64,000 nucleotides of DNA. Source: Pseudolabrys sp. (lineage in GTDB: Bacteria > Pseudomonadota > Alphaproteobacteria > Rhizobiales > Xanthobacteraceae). The stretch spans positions 124,001-188,000 of the forward strand of contig JADGGK010000001.1 of NCBI GenBank assembly GCA_019689975.1, read 5' to 3'. The notes under the pieces are model-generated. The model ran no database searches, was not told the DNA's origin, and worked only from the letters and a program-made list of their open reading frames with translations. This document shows, in pieces, positions 8,326 to 17,692 of this stretch. Position 1 is the stretch's first letter. Every line of letters begins with the position of its first letter. The translations under genes were made by a program, and so were the position numbers.

Positions 8326-9612
8326 ATGCCCCACTTCCTTTCCCACCCTGCGTCGGAGGACGACGAGCCGGTGTTGATCCCTCGGCCCGCAAGCCCTGTC
8401 GGGGAACGCGGAAGGCTCGGCTTGGCCTCTTGCGGCGGCGCGTTCGGGGTCCTCATCGTGGTACCGAGTCTCGACGGAGGCGCTGCCGACGCCGGCGCCG
8501 TTGAACTGACGCGCATCCTTGCCGCAGCGGAAAACCGCGCGGTGGTGGTGTCGCGCGCGGGCCGGCTTGCCGCTGACGTCACGGCGGCGGGAGGAGAATT
8601 CGTCCCGCTCGACGTGGGCAACAATCCGTTCACCGTGCTGCGCCACGCCCGCATCTTGGCGCGGCTCGCGCGCGCGCGGCGCTGCGACATCATTCACGCG
8701 CTCGGTCGCGCCGCCGCCTGGAGCGCGTCGGCGGCGGCGCGGCGTCTCAATCGCCCCTTTGTGACCAGCTGGTACAAGGGGTTTCGCGAGCAGAACCTGT
8801 TCAAACACTACTACAACGGGGTCATGGCCCGCGGCGATCGCGTCATTGCGGTCAGCGAGCAGATTGCACAGCTGATCCACGACCGCTACGGCACGCCGTG
8901 GGAGACGATTGCGGTCATCCCCGTAAGCGTCGATCTCGAACGTTTCGACCCTGCACGCGTAAGCCGCACGCGCATTGATGCGATGCGCGAAGCCTGGGGT
9001 GTCGCGCGCAACAGCAAGGTTGTACTGGTGACCGGCCGCATTTTGCGCCGCAAAGGCCATGACGTCGTGGTGCGGGCCATGCGCCGGCTCAAGGACATGG
9101 GCTTGCGGGATTTCCTCTGCGTTCTCGTGGGCGAAGACCGGGGCCGTACGCGTTACACCGGGGAGCTGTGGGATCTCGTGCTCGCCAGCGGCACGATGGA
9201 CGTGATCCGCATGGCCGCGCCCGTCGCCGACATGCCGGCCGCCTATGCCGCAGCCTCCGTGGTCGTGTCCGCGGCGGTCCAACCCGAGGGATTGCAGCGC
9301 GCGATCTTGGAGGCGCAGGCAATGGCGCGTCCGGTGATCGTCTCCGACCTCGCCGCCGGTCCCGACGTGGTGCTGACGGCGCCGGCCGTGCCGGATCATT
9401 CCAGCACCGGCCTGCGGTTCCGTGCCGGGGATGACGCCGCCCTGGCCGCGGCGCTGATCCGCCTCTTCGCGATGTCGGAAAGTGAGCGGCAGGCCATGGG
9501 CGAGCGCGGGCGCGCATGGATGGCAGGACACTTCAACGCGGAAACAATCGCCGCCCAGACGCTGCGGCTTTACCGGCAGGTGCTGGCCGCGGACGCGTGC
9601 GGGCAGCAATAA
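8326..9612 (+). CDS. Glycosyltransferase family 4
   Basis: A 428-residue GT-B fold sugar transferase, probably acting on an LPS or exopolysaccharide intermediate at the cytoplasmic face of the membrane. The N-terminal half has the acceptor-side Rossmann domain (VLIVVPSLDGGAADAG, CDIIHALGRAAAW). The C-terminal half carries the GT4 donor domain: VTGRILRRKGHDVVVRAM, and an E-x7-E motif region in QPEGLQRAILEAQAMARPV. No membrane segment is evident. Donor and acceptor sugars cannot be deduced. It stands alone, with infC next at 161 nt and the hydrolase divergent. The first ATG is used; the 40 residues before the fold are low in conserved features, so the real start may be a little downstream. Confidence 0.85.
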   Translation: MPHFLSHPASEDDEPVLIPRPASPVGERGRLGLASCGGAFGVLIVVPSLDGGAADAGAVELTRILAAAENRAVVVSRAGRLAADVTAAGGEFVPLDVGNNPFTVLRHARILARLARARRCDIIHALGRAAAWSASAAARRLNRPFVTSWYKGFREQNLFKHYYNGVMARGDRVIAVSEQIAQLIHDRYGTPWETIAVIPVSVDLERFDPARVSRTRIDAMREAWGVARNSKVVLVTGRILRRKGHDVVVRAMRRLKDMGLRDFLCVLVGEDRGRTRYTGELWDLVLASGTMDVIRMAAPVADMPAAYAAASVVVSAAVQPEGLQRAILEAQAMARPVIVSDLAAGPDVVLTAPAVPDHSSTGLRFRAGDDAALAAALIRLFAMSESERQAMGERGRAWMAGHFNAETIAAQTLRLYRQVLAADACGQQ

Positions 9613-9681
9613 AATCGAAAGCAATTTGAACGATTTGATCGGATCGGGCGACGCCGCGGGCAGCCACCGCCACCGCACGCG

Positions 9682-9710
9682 TTGACTTATTCGCGTTTTG
9701 TACCAATCTT
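9682..9710 (+). promoter_or_regulatory. Possible promoter of the infC operon
   Basis: TTGACT (9682-9687) is a good -35 box. The matching -10 is weak (AATCTT at 9705-9710, 17-base spacing). It lies in the only gap before infC and is slightly richer in A/T than its surroundings. Confidence 0.35.
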
Positions 9711-9758
9711 TCATCATCCGCGGCCCGGATGAGGCGCGCGGGATTGTTGCAACAGCTT

Positions 9759-9776
9759 GAGGAGAAAAAAGCCATT
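9759..9776 (+). promoter_or_regulatory. infC ribosome-binding site and AUU start codon
   Basis: GAGGAG (9759-9764) is followed after 9 bases by ATT (9774-9776) and the codons CGT CGT CCG. The protein from here begins (M)RRPMKS, matching the usual IF-3 N-terminus. The only upstream ATG (9729) has no Shine-Dalgarno. AUU starts are the known basis of IF-3 autoregulation in E. coli, because IF-3 discriminates against non-canonical start codons. Confidence 0.8.
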
Positions 9777-10313
9777 CGTCGTCCGATGAAGTCGGCGCTG
9801 CCCGTCGCCAAAGACGGCCCGCGCGTCAATGAGGAGATCCGTGCCCGTGAGGTCCAGCTGATCGACAGCAATGGCGAGAACAAAGGCGTCGTCGACATCC
9901 ACACCGCCTTGAGCATGGCCGACGCGGCCGGGCTCGATCTCGTGGAGATCGCGCCTAATTCCTCGCCTCCGGTCTGCAAGATCCTGGATTACGGGAAATA
10001 CAAATACCAGGCGCAGAAGAAGGCGGCCGAGGCGCGCAAAAAGCAAAAAATCGTCGAGGTCAAGGAGATCAAGCTCCGACCGATGATCGACGACCATGAC
10101 TACCAGGTGAAGATGCGCTCGATGAAACGCTTCTTCGAAGAAGGCGACAAGGTGAAGATCACCTTGCGCTTCCGCGGACGCGAAATGGCCCACCAGGAAC
10201 TCGGCGTGCAATTGCTGAACCGGGTCAAGGAGGATACCGGCGCCCTCGCCAAGGTGGAGTCCGAGCCCCGCTTCGAGGGTCGACAGATGGTGATGGTGCT
10301 CGCGCCGCGCTGA
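9774..10313 (+). CDS. infC: Translation initiation factor IF-3
   Basis: Binds the 30S subunit, prevents premature 50S joining and checks the start codon-initiator tRNA pairing. The 179-residue product has the N-terminal domain ([18 protein letters not shown]), a lysine-rich linker ([17 protein letters not shown]) and the C-terminal domain ([37 protein letters not shown]). The start chosen is an ATT with a strong GAGGAG site. First gene of infC-rpmI-rplT-pheS-pheT. An AUU start predicts negative feedback by IF-3 on its own translation. Confidence 0.97.
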   Translation: MRRPMKSALPVAKDGPRVNEEIRAREVQLIDSNGENKGVVDIHTALSMADAAGLDLVEIAPNSSPPVCKILDYGKYKYQAQKKAAEARKKQKIVEVKEIKLRPMIDDHDYQVKMRSMKRFFEEGDKVKITLRFRGREMAHQELGVQLLNRVKEDTGALAKVESEPRFEGRQMVMVLAPR

Positions 10314-10464
10314 GCGCGGCGCGCCGTTGCGACCGTTGCCAGGTCGCGCCGGCTCTGCCATAACCGCCGCGTTTCGCCGCCCGGCTTTCAGGGCTGCCGT
10401 GGCCGCGATCACGCTCAATCCCGAGCATGGGGCTATAAGGGATTGTCCCTTCTAGCGAATTTTT

Positions 10465-10485
10465 GGCTGCGCCGACGGCGCAGCC
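10465..10485 (+). promoter_or_regulatory. Leader hairpin directly before the rpmI ribosome-binding site
   Basis: GGCTGCGCC-GAC-GGCGCAGCC is a perfect 9-bp stem with a 3-nt loop. It ends 4 nt before the rpmI Shine-Dalgarno AGGAG (10490-10494). It has no following U-tract, so it is unlikely to be an intrinsic terminator. In E. coli, ribosomal protein L20 represses rpmI-rplT by binding leader RNA structure, so an analogous role here is reasonable but unproven. Confidence 0.55.
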
Positions 10486-10500
10486 CGACAGGAGAGCCGA

Positions 10501-10701
10501 ATGCCCAAATTGAAGACCAAATCGGGCGCCAAGAAGCGCTTCAAGATCACCGCCACGGGCAAGGTGAAATACCAGCAGTCGGGCAAACGCCACGGCATGA
10601 TCAAGCGGACGACCAAGCAGATCCGCGAGCATCGCGGCACCAGCGTCCTGTTCAAGACCGACGGCGAGACCATCAAGAAATATTGGCTGCCGAACGGCTG
10701 A
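10501..10701 (+). CDS. rpmI: 50S ribosomal protein L35
   Basis: Small basic (66 aa) component of the large ribosomal subunit. The N-terminus [20 protein letters not shown] and the [17 protein letters not shown] core are diagnostic. An AGGAG site precedes the ATG and a strong hairpin sits immediately upstream. It is followed by rplT after 66 nt, the standard order for an L20-controlled operon. Confidence 0.98.
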   Translation: MPKLKTKSGAKKRFKITATGKVKYQQSGKRHGMIKRTTKQIREHRGTSVLFKTDGETIKKYWLPNG

Positions 10702-10704
10702 CCG

Positions 10705-10733
10705 GACCGCGACCGCGCGCGTCCGCCGCGGTC
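10705..10733 (+). promoter_or_regulatory. Alternative hairpins between rpmI and rplT
   Basis: Two overlapping copies of GACCGCG (10705-10711 and 10711-10717) can each pair with a single CGCGGTC (10727-10733). The gap RNA can therefore form one of two mutually exclusive 7-bp stems just before the rplT leader. This may shape processing or L20 feedback. Confidence 0.35.
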
Positions 10734-10767
10734 GACACCATCGCATTACCCGCAGGGAGATCCCGTC

Positions 10768-11127
10768 ATGGCACGCGTCAAACGTGGCGTCACCGCCCGC
10801 GCCAAGCACAAGAAAGTCTACCGCGCCGCCAAGGGCTATTACGGCCGCCGCAAGAACACGATCCGTATCGCCAAGCAGGCGGTCGAGCGGGCCAATCAGT
10901 ACGCCTATCGCGACCGCAAACGGCGCAAGCGCTCGTTTCGCGCCCTTTGGATCCAGCGCCTGAACGCCGCGGTACGGCCGTTCGGGCTCAATTACAGCCG
11001 CTTCATCGACGGCCTCGCCAAGGCCGGCTTGGCGGTCGACCGCAAGGTGCTCTCCGATCTCGCCATTCACGAACCCGCCGCGTTCCAGGCGATCGTGGAA
11101 AAGGCCAAGGCCGCACTGCCGGCGTGA
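10768..11127 (+). CDS. rplT: 50S ribosomal protein L20
   Basis: Primary 23S rRNA-binding protein needed for 50S assembly, and translational repressor of its own operon in E. coli. The 119-residue sequence is typical ([60 protein letters not shown]). A GGGAG ribosome-binding site lies before the ATG. It sits between rpmI and pheS; the hairpins before rpmI and in the 66-nt gap are candidate L20 targets. Confidence 0.98.
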   Translation: MARVKRGVTARAKHKKVYRAAKGYYGRRKNTIRIAKQAVERANQYAYRDRKRRKRSFRALWIQRLNAAVRPFGLNYSRFIDGLAKAGLAVDRKVLSDLAIHEPAAFQAIVEKAKAALPA

Positions 11128-11251
11128 TCGCTGGCCGTGGCCTTCGCATCGGACGGCATTTATCCGTCGCGATTGATGACACGGACCAAATCGACAGATG
11201 GGTCTGCGGATTCGTCCACGTCCCGCCGACGACGAAACCGGGAGCTGCTTG

Positions 11252-12343
11252 ATGGTCGCTGCGGACAATTTGGAAACCCTTGAGCGCGACATATTACAGC
11301 GCATCGCCGCCGCTCAGGACGAACCGGCGCTCGAGGCCGTCCGCGTGGCAGCACTCGGCAAGAACGGGGCCATCACCGCTTTGCTCAAGACGCTGGGCGG
11401 AATGACGCCGGCCGAACGCAGGCTGCACGGGCCGACCATCAACAATCTCAAAGACAAGGTGTCGGCCGCCATTGCCGCGCGCAGAGAGACGCTGGCCGCC
11501 GCGGCGCTCGATGCGCGTCTCAAAAACGAGACGGTCGATGTCACGCTGCCGGTGCCGGACGCGCCGACCGAAACGGGGCGCGTGCACCCTATCACCCAGG
11601 TGATCGATGAGCTCATCGCCATCTTCGCCGACATGGGTTTTGGCCTCGCGGAAGGCCCGGACATCGAAACCGACGATTTTAATTTCACCAAATTGAATTT
11701 CCCCGAAGGCCATCCGGCACGGGACATGCATGACACGTTTTATTTCCATCCCAAACCGGACGGCTCGCGCCTGCTCCTGCGCACGCATACATCGCCGGTG
11801 CAGGTGCGAACCATGCTCGCGCAGAAGCCGCCCATTCGCGTCATCATTCCCGGCCGCACCTATCGCAGCGACTCCGATCAGACCCACACGCCGATGTTTC
11901 ATCAGGTCGAGGGTCTCGTCATCGACAAAGGGGCGCATCTTGGCCACATGAAGTGGATCCTCGAGGAATTCTGCAAGGCCTTCTTCGAGGTCGGCAGCGT
12001 AAAGATGCGCTTCCGCCCTTCGTTTTTCCCCTTCACCGAGCCATCGCTGGAAGTCGATATCCAGTGCCGACGCGAGAAGAACGAAATTCGCTTCGGCGAA
12101 GGCGAGGACTGGCTCGAGATCCTCGGCTGCGGCATGGTGCATCCCAATGTGCTGCGCAATTGCGGGCTCGATCCCGAAGAATTTCAGGGATTTGCCTGGG
12201 GCATGGGCATCGACCGTATCGCCATGCTGAAATACGGCATGTCCGACCTGCGCGCCTTTTTCGAGGCCGATGTGCGTTGGCTGTCGCATTACGGGTTCCG
12301 GCCGCTCGACTTCCCAACGCTCGCGGGGGGATTGAGCTCGTGA
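11252..12343 (+). CDS. pheS: Phenylalanine-tRNA ligase alpha subunit
   Basis: Catalytic subunit of the alpha2-beta2 class II synthetase that charges tRNA-Phe. The 363-residue protein has the N-terminal coiled-coil tRNA-binding arm (about 1-90) and class II motifs 1-3: [19 protein letters not shown], then [22 protein letters not shown], then [17 protein letters not shown]. The ATG at 11252, with GGGAG upstream, gives the family length; an in-frame codon at 11198 lacks a site. The stop overlaps the GTG of pheT. Confidence 0.97.
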   Translation: MVAADNLETLERDILQRIAAAQDEPALEAVRVAALGKNGAITALLKTLGGMTPAERRLHGPTINNLKDKVSAAIAARRETLAAAALDARLKNETVDVTLPVPDAPTETGRVHPITQVIDELIAIFADMGFGLAEGPDIETDDFNFTKLNFPEGHPARDMHDTFYFHPKPDGSRLLLRTHTSPVQVRTMLAQKPPIRVIIPGRTYRSDSDQTHTPMFHQVEGLVIDKGAHLGHMKWILEEFCKAFFEVGSVKMRFRPSFFPFTEPSLEVDIQCRREKNEIRFGEGEDWLEILGCGMVHPNVLRNCGLDPEEFQGFAWGMGIDRIAMLKYGMSDLRAFFEADVRWLSHYGFRPLDFPTLAGGLSS

Positions 12344-14751
12344 AATTCACGCTTGCTTGGCTGAAGGACCATCTCGCAACCGACGCGTCGCTTGCCGAGA
12401 TTGTCGACAAACTCACCATGATCGGTCTTGAGGTCGAGCGGGTCGAGGACCGGGCCGCGCTGCTCAAGCCGTACGTCGTCGCCTCGGTGATTTCGGCCGA
12501 AAAGCATCCGAACGCCGATCGCCTGCGTGTCTGCATGGTCGATACGGGCGCGGGCGCGCCGGTTCAGGTCGTATGCGGCGCGCCCAATGCGCGCGCGGGC
12601 ATGAAGGGCGTCTTCGCTCCGCCGGGCGCCTATATTCCCGGCAAGGACACGGTATTGCAGGTCGGTACGATCCGCGGCGTCGAAAGCCGCGGCATGCTGG
12701 TCTCCGAATTCGAGCTGCAGCTTTCGGACGATCACGAAGGCATCATCGAGCTGCCGGACGACGCGCCGGTGGGCCAATCCTACGCCGCCTATGCCGGTCT
12801 CGACGACCCGGTTATCGAGATCAACCTGACGCCCAACCGCCCGGATTGCACCGGCGTCAACGGCATCGCGCGCGACCTCGGCGCCGCATTGATCGGCGAC
12901 TACAAGCCCAACAGCCCGAAACCGGTCAGAGGCAGGTATCCCTGTCCGGTCAAGGTCATGATCGAGGCGGCCGACTTGTGTCCCGCCTTCGCGCTGCGCC
13001 TGGTGCGCGGCGTCAAGAACGGGCCTTCGCCGCGCTGGATGCAGAGAAGACTGAAGGCGATCGGCCTGCGCCCCATCAACGCGCTTGTCGATATCACCAA
13101 TTACATCACCTATGACCGCGGTCGGCCGTTGCACGTGTTCGACGCGGCGAAGGTGCACGGCGACCTGGTCGTAAGGCGGGCAAGAAACGGCGAAACGCTG
13201 CTCGCGCTCGACGGAAGGACCTATACGCTCGATGATACCGTCTGCGTCATCGCCGACGGGAAGGGCGTCGAATCGCTGTCCGGCATCATGGGCGGGGAGG
13301 CCACGGGTTGCTCCGCGAGCACGACCGAGGTTCTTATCGAATCGGCATTATGGAACGAGCTCAACATCGCGCAGACCGGAAGAAAGCTGGGGATCAATTC
13401 CGACGCGCGTTATCGCTTCGAGCGCGGCGTCGACCCGAATTTCACCCTTCCGGGTCTTGAACTTGCGACGCAGATGGTGATCGATCTGTGCGGCGGTGAG
13501 CCGTCGGACATCGTGGTTGCCGGCGATCCCGCGCCCAAACGGGAAAAGGTGATTGACTTCCCGCAAAGCGAGCTTGCCCGTCTCACCGGATTGAAACTGC
13601 CGCTCGGCGACATGCGCCGCGTCCTCGAGAAGCTCGGCTTCTTCGTCAGCGGTCAAGGCGAGCGCGTCAAGGTCGCGGTGCCGTCATGGCGGCCGGACGT
13701 ACACGGCAAAGCGGACCTGGTCGAGGAGATCGTGCGCGTGATCGGGGTCGATCGCGTGCCCGCGGTGCCGTTCCCGCGCGGCGAGCAGGCGCGCAAACCC
13801 GTGCTGACCGCGATGCAGAACCGCACGCGCAAGGCCAAGCGCACGCTAGCGGCGCGCGGCATGACCGAAGCGGTGACCTGGTCCTTCATCTCGAAGCGCG
13901 AGGCGGTGCTGTTTGGCGGCGGAAGTCCCGAATTGGCGCTTGCCAACCCGATCGCGGCGGAACTTTCCGACATGCGGCCGAGCCTGCTCCCCGGCCTGAT
14001 CGCGGCAGCGCAAAGGAACGCGGACCGCGGCTTCGCCCATGTGGCGCTGTTCGAGGTCGGCCAGGTTTTCAGGGGCGACCGCCCCCAGGATCAACTCACG
14101 GCGGCCGCGGGCCTGCGGCGCGGGCTTGCCAAGCCCGACGGCGCTGGTCGTCATTGGTCGCGTATTGCAGCGCCCGTCGATGCCTTCGACGCCAAGGCCG
14201 ATGCACTGGCCGTGCTGGGCGAGCTCGGCGCGCCGATCCGGGCTTTGCAAGTCCTACCCGGAGCTCCCTCCTGGTTCCACCCCGGCCGCAGCGGCACCAT
14301 CCAACTGGGGCCGAAGACGGTGATCGGTCATTTCGGCGAACTCCACCCGCGCGTGCTCGCGGAGCTGAAGGCGGACGGCCCGCTCGCCGGTTTCGAGATT
14401 CTTCTCGAGGCCGTTCCCGAACCGAGGGCCAAGGCGACGCGAGCAAGACCGGCGCCGGAATTCTCTCCCTTCCAGCCGATCGAGCGCGATTTCGCCTTCG
14501 TGGTCGACGCGCGCACGCAGGCAGCCGACATCGTACGCGCGGCGCAAAACGCCGACCGCAAGCTGATTGCCGGGGTCACGGTCTTCGATGTTTACTCGGG
14601 CCAGGGAATCGAACCGGGCAAGAAATCGATCGCGATTGCCGTCACGATCCAGCCGCGCGAGAAGACCCTGACCGAGGAGGAGATTGGCGCGCTCGGTCAG
14701 CGCATTGTCGCGGAAGTGGCCAAGCGCACCGGCGCAACGCTGCGGGGCTGA
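12340..14751 (+). CDS. pheT: Phenylalanine-tRNA ligase beta subunit
   Basis: Editing and tRNA-recognition subunit of PheRS. The 803-residue protein has an EMAP-II-like tRNA-binding domain (about 40-150, [16 protein letters not shown]), B3/B4 editing domain, B5 domain, catalytic-like core ([18 protein letters not shown]) and a C-terminal FDX-ACB anticodon-binding domain ([15 protein letters not shown]). It starts with GTG in the overlap GTGA with pheS, so it depends on coupled translation. It ends the infC-pheT cluster; a hairpin follows 99 nt downstream before a convergent gene. Confidence 0.97.
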   Translation: MKFTLAWLKDHLATDASLAEIVDKLTMIGLEVERVEDRAALLKPYVVASVISAEKHPNADRLRVCMVDTGAGAPVQVVCGAPNARAGMKGVFAPPGAYIPGKDTVLQVGTIRGVESRGMLVSEFELQLSDDHEGIIELPDDAPVGQSYAAYAGLDDPVIEINLTPNRPDCTGVNGIARDLGAALIGDYKPNSPKPVRGRYPCPVKVMIEAADLCPAFALRLVRGVKNGPSPRWMQRRLKAIGLRPINALVDITNYITYDRGRPLHVFDAAKVHGDLVVRRARNGETLLALDGRTYTLDDTVCVIADGKGVESLSGIMGGEATGCSASTTEVLIESALWNELNIAQTGRKLGINSDARYRFERGVDPNFTLPGLELATQMVIDLCGGEPSDIVVAGDPAPKREKVIDFPQSELARLTGLKLPLGDMRRVLEKLGFFVSGQGERVKVAVPSWRPDVHGKADLVEEIVRVIGVDRVPAVPFPRGEQARKPVLTAMQNRTRKAKRTLAARGMTEAVTWSFISKREAVLFGGGSPELALANPIAAELSDMRPSLLPGLIAAAQRNADRGFAHVALFEVGQVFRGDRPQDQLTAAAGLRRGLAKPDGAGRHWSRIAAPVDAFDAKADALAVLGELGAPIRALQVLPGAPSWFHPGRSGTIQLGPKTVIGHFGELHPRVLAELKADGPLAGFEILLEAVPEPRAKATRARPAPEFSPFQPIERDFAFVVDARTQAADIVRAAQNADRKLIAGVTVFDVYSGQGIEPGKKSIAIAVTIQPREKTLTEEEIGALGQRIVAEVAKRTGATLRG

Positions 14752-14849
14752 CCCGCGAACACCGCACGACGCGCAGCCTACCCGCCGCGTTGTCGCGGCT
14801 GCGCCAGCATTGCGGCCATTTCCTTCCGCAAACCCGACCGGGCGCGGCA

Positions 14850-14868
14850 CCGGCGGTCCTGCCGCCGG
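14850..14868. terminator. GC-rich hairpin between convergent pheT and the PP-loop gene
   Basis: CCGGCGG-TCCTG-CCGCCGG, a 7-bp stem with 5-nt loop, sits between two convergent genes, where a shared terminator is expected. No U-tract follows on either strand, so termination would have to be helped by other factors. Confidence 0.4.
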
Positions 14869-14879
14869 CGGTTCTGCAA

Positions 14880-15557
14880 TCACGCCGCGGTCAGATCCGC
14901 ATAGACGAAGCCGTCGCGCTCCATTCGCGCGCCGACGGTGACGGCGAGGCGGCGCGTGAACATGGGACCCGCCGAAACAAATGAATGGAACTCGCCGTTC
15001 TCGCCGCAAGGATCGACGCCGGGAGGAAGGTCGGCGAGCAGAGCTGCGTCGAATCGCCGTCCGGCGAAATCGGCCGTGAGTTTCCGGCAATCAACCACGA
15101 CGATATGGGCCGCCAGCCCGCCCTCGATCATGTCGCGCGCAAGCGCCATGGTCGGCCGCAGCCAAAGCGGGAATACCGGCGTAATGCCACTGCCGGCGAG
15201 CTGCCGCTCCCGGTAGTCGCGAATGTCCTGTAGAAACAGATCGCCGAAAATAATATGCGTGACATCGTCGAGTCTGGCTTGCGCGACCGCTTTGCCCATC
15301 TCGCGTTCGTAAATCTCGTTCGGACAGGGGAAGGGAATGCGGACGATGCGGACCGGCAGACCGGCGGCCTCACATTGCGCCCGGAGCAGTTCCTCGCGTA
15401 CGCCGTGCATGCTCACGCGCGCGAACGGGTCGGTCACGGTCGTGAGCGCCCCGATGATTTCGTAGTCTCCCGACCGCCGTGCCTCATAAAGCGCCCAGGC
15501 GCTGTCCTTGCCGCTCGACCACGCAATGAGTGCCTTCCGACGGCGATTGACCAACAT
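14880..15557 (-). CDS. PP-loop ATP pyrophosphatase, Dph6 (diphthine-ammonia ligase)-like
   Basis: A 225-residue member of the adenine-nucleotide alpha hydrolase family. The PP-loop is SSGKDSAWALYEARRSGDY near the N-terminus. The family motif GDLFLQDIRDYRE, a PLW motif in ITPVFPLWLRPTM, and the GENGEFHSFVSAGPMF stretch are the same signature blocks as archaeal/eukaryotic Dph6. Bacteria lack diphthamide, so the real substrate is unknown; an ATP-dependent amidation is a guess. The ATG at 15557 was preferred over a TTG 15 codons upstream that has no ribosome-binding site. Convergent with pheT. Confidence 0.8.
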   Translation of the reverse strand: MLVNRRRKALIAWSSGKDSAWALYEARRSGDYEIIGALTTVTDPFARVSMHGVREELLRAQCEAAGLPVRIVRIPFPCPNEIYEREMGKAVAQARLDDVTHIIFGDLFLQDIRDYRERQLAGSGITPVFPLWLRPTMALARDMIEGGLAAHIVVVDCRKLTADFAGRRFDAALLADLPPGVDPCGENGEFHSFVSAGPMFTRRLAVTVGARMERDGFVYADLTAA

Positions 15558-15783
15558 GGTATGCGTTCGGTTAACGGACGCGCCGCAGACCCCACAGACC
15601 AAGATGCTTGAGGAGGTGAGCCCCGCCCATCCGGGATCTTGGGCAACCGTCGGTTCGACGTCAATGAACCAAATTGCAATGAGTCCTCGTTAAATTCACC
15701 GCAGCGAAAAGCGCGAAGTCCGCGCCGTCAAACGAAACCGTGTCAGCGACGGCCTCGGGGGCAGACGCGCAAGTGACCGCGCC

Positions 15784-16593
15784 ATGGGGTGGGTGATCGA
15801 GCGCGTCGGGCGAATGCTCGCCCGTTATCTGGAGAAGCCGGCGCCGGGCTACGAGCCGTTCACGCCGAGCGATCCGAATCTGTTGCGTGCCACGCTGAGA
15901 CCCGGCGATGTGCTGCTGGTCGAGGGCAACAACCATATTTCCGGAGTCATCAAATACCTGACCCAGTCCACATGGTCCCATGCCGCGCTCTATGTGGGAC
16001 CGATCGGCGACCGCGTCGCCGAGGACGGCGAACCCTTGGTGCTGGTGGAAGCCAATATCGGGCAGGGCGTTGTCGCGGTGCCGCTTTCGAAATACGCGCG
16101 TTATCACACGCGCATCTGTCGCCCGGTTGGACTCACGGAAGAGGATCGCGCACGCGTGTGCGCCTATGCCGCCGAACGCATCGGCTTTGACTACGACCTC
16201 AAGAACATCATCGACCTCATGCGCTATCTGTTTCCGCTCCCGGTGCCACAGCGCTGGCGCCGGCGCATGATCGCCCTCGGCTCGGGACATCCCACGAGAA
16301 TCATCTGCTCGGCCTTGATCGCGCAGGCCTTCGAAAGCGTCCGTTATCCCATCCTTCCCAGAGTGACGCGGGTCGAGAGCGAACAGGCAAGGCGCGAGAT
16401 CCTGGAAATTCGCCATTCTTCGTTGTTCGCTCCTCGCGACTTCGACATCTCGCCTTATTTCGAGGTGGTCAAGCCGACCATCATGCAGGGATTCGACTAC
16501 AAGGCCATGACGTGGGCCGACATTCCATCGCGGGAGAAGGACGATGCGGCGCTGGTCACAACGGACAGCGAGGCGCTGCAGACGATCCAATGA
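15784..16593 (+). CDS. YiiX/YebB-like permuted NlpC/P60 (papain-like) hydrolase
   Basis: A 269-residue protein with the circularly permuted papain fold of the YaeF/YiiX (C92) group, which hydrolyse amide bonds in lipids or peptides. The probable catalytic residues are His66 in STWSHAALYVG, Glu89 in LVLVEAN and Cys175 in TRIICSALIAQAFE, in the His-Glu-Cys order of the permuted form. RPGDVLLVEGNNHISGVIK is the usual domain opening. No signal peptide or membrane helix is seen, so it is probably cytoplasmic or peripherally membrane-bound. Substrate unknown. Neighbours give no functional link. Confidence 0.75.
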   Translation: MGWVIERVGRMLARYLEKPAPGYEPFTPSDPNLLRATLRPGDVLLVEGNNHISGVIKYLTQSTWSHAALYVGPIGDRVAEDGEPLVLVEANIGQGVVAVPLSKYARYHTRICRPVGLTEEDRARVCAYAAERIGFDYDLKNIIDLMRYLFPLPVPQRWRRRMIALGSGHPTRIICSALIAQAFESVRYPILPRVTRVESEQARREILEIRHSSLFAPRDFDISPYFEVVKPTIMQGFDYKAMTWADIPSREKDDAALVTTDSEALQTIQ

Positions 16594-16955
16594 GGTGCGA
16601 ACCCCTCGAGCCGATTCCTTGGCCGCCCGCGATCGCCTCGACGCATCAACTGGTCTCGAGACTGTTGTCGAAAATCGCGTCCCCGTTTCACGAACGCGCA
16701 ACCATCATGCGCGCGTCGTGCGACGTCTTGCGGCGGGGCAAGATCAGTCATGCGCCGCGCGTCCGAAGACCGGATCATCGGTGCGGGCCGGGAAACCTGT
16801 CGGCGTCCGGACCGCCACGCAAACCGACAGGCATGATGCCAAATGCGCCGTCGATCATGAAGACCACGTGTCGTGTTTCCTCCGGCGCGACCACCGTGCC
16901 GGAATTTTTGTCGATCGCTCTTGCCCGTCGGCTTTGCCTCGCTTACGTCCTCGTC
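16594..16955. other. Gap of 362 bases without a recognised gene
   Basis: Lies between the YiiX-like gene and the EI24 gene. It has coding-like base composition and open frames, but none of their translations resemble known proteins or have a convincing start. The EI24 protein may begin upstream of the ATG assigned here. No hairpin, tRNA or clear promoter was seen. Confidence 0.4.
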
Positions 16956-17687
16956 ATGGTCGAGGCCGTCGGCAAAGCGCTCGCGCAACTGTTCATGCCG
17001 CCCTTGCGCGCGATATTGATGAAAGCTGTCGGGCTGGCCTTGGCTCTGCTTGTGGTCGTCGGCATTGCGCTGCATCGCGCGCTTGCCGCGTTGGCGTTGA
17101 GCGGCGCGGAGTGGGCGGAACAGGCAACCGGCTACACCAATCATGCGGCGTGGGCGGCATTGGCATGGCTGCTCTCGATCCTTGCGGGTTTCGGCATCGT
17201 GACGGGCGCGTTGTTTATCATGCCCGCGGTCACATCCTTCATTGCCGGTTTCTTTGTTGATGAGACGGCGGAGGCGGTCGAGCGCCGTCACTATCCCGCC
17301 GAACCCGCGGGCCGGGCCCTGCCGCTCATGCGCGCGCTCGCCGAAGGCGGAAAGATCGGGCTGCTGGCGATTATCGTTTATCTTTGCACGCTTCCTTTCG
17401 TGCTGACGGCCGGTCTCGGGATCGTCGTTCTGTTCCTCGCCAATTCCTATCTGCTCGGCCGTATGTATTTCGAGCTCGCCGCGATGCGTTTCCGCTCGCC
17501 CCGCGAAGCGAAGGATCTGCGGCGCGCGAACGCGAGCCACGTCTTCCTGGCCGGCATGGTGATTGCCGTATTTGTCTCCATTCCCATCGTGAACTTCGCC
17601 ACTCCCGTCTTCGCCATGGCATTCATGGTCCACGTCCACAAGGCGATTGCCGGCCGGCGCGCCGAATTGATCGAGCCCGTTCGCTGA
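16956..17687 (+). CDS. EI24-domain (CysZ-like) integral membrane protein
   Basis: Predicted 243-residue inner-membrane protein with about five to six hydrophobic segments: MKAVGLALALLVVVGIALH, AWAALAWLLSILAGFGIVTG, a segment around ALFIMPAVTSFIAGFF, LLAIIVYLCTLPFVLTAG and VFLAGMVIAVFVSIPIVNF. The segment order, the FVDETAEAVERRHYPAEPAG loop and the SYLLGRMYFELAAMRF motif match the EI24 family, which includes the sulfate importer CysZ. Sulfate transport is possible but not shown here. The start is uncertain: MVEAVGKALAQLFMPPLRAIL fits the family but lacks a Shine-Dalgarno. Convergent with paaK, 5 nt apart. Confidence 0.75.
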   Translation: MVEAVGKALAQLFMPPLRAILMKAVGLALALLVVVGIALHRALAALALSGAEWAEQATGYTNHAAWAALAWLLSILAGFGIVTGALFIMPAVTSFIAGFFVDETAEAVERRHYPAEPAGRALPLMRALAEGGKIGLLAIIVYLCTLPFVLTAGLGIVVLFLANSYLLGRMYFELAAMRFRSPREAKDLRRANASHVFLAGMVIAVFVSIPIVNFATPVFAMAFMVHVHKAIAGRRAELIEPVR

Positions 17688-17692
17688 GGGGC

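Noticed and set aside
8257-9717. 486-codon frame antisense to the glycosyltransferase
   Set aside because: Arginine/histidine-rich translation without family motifs, typical of antisense reading of GC-rich genes.
11294-12289. 331-codon frame antisense to pheS
   Set aside because: Shadow of a well-conserved gene; no ribosome-binding site or recognisable protein.
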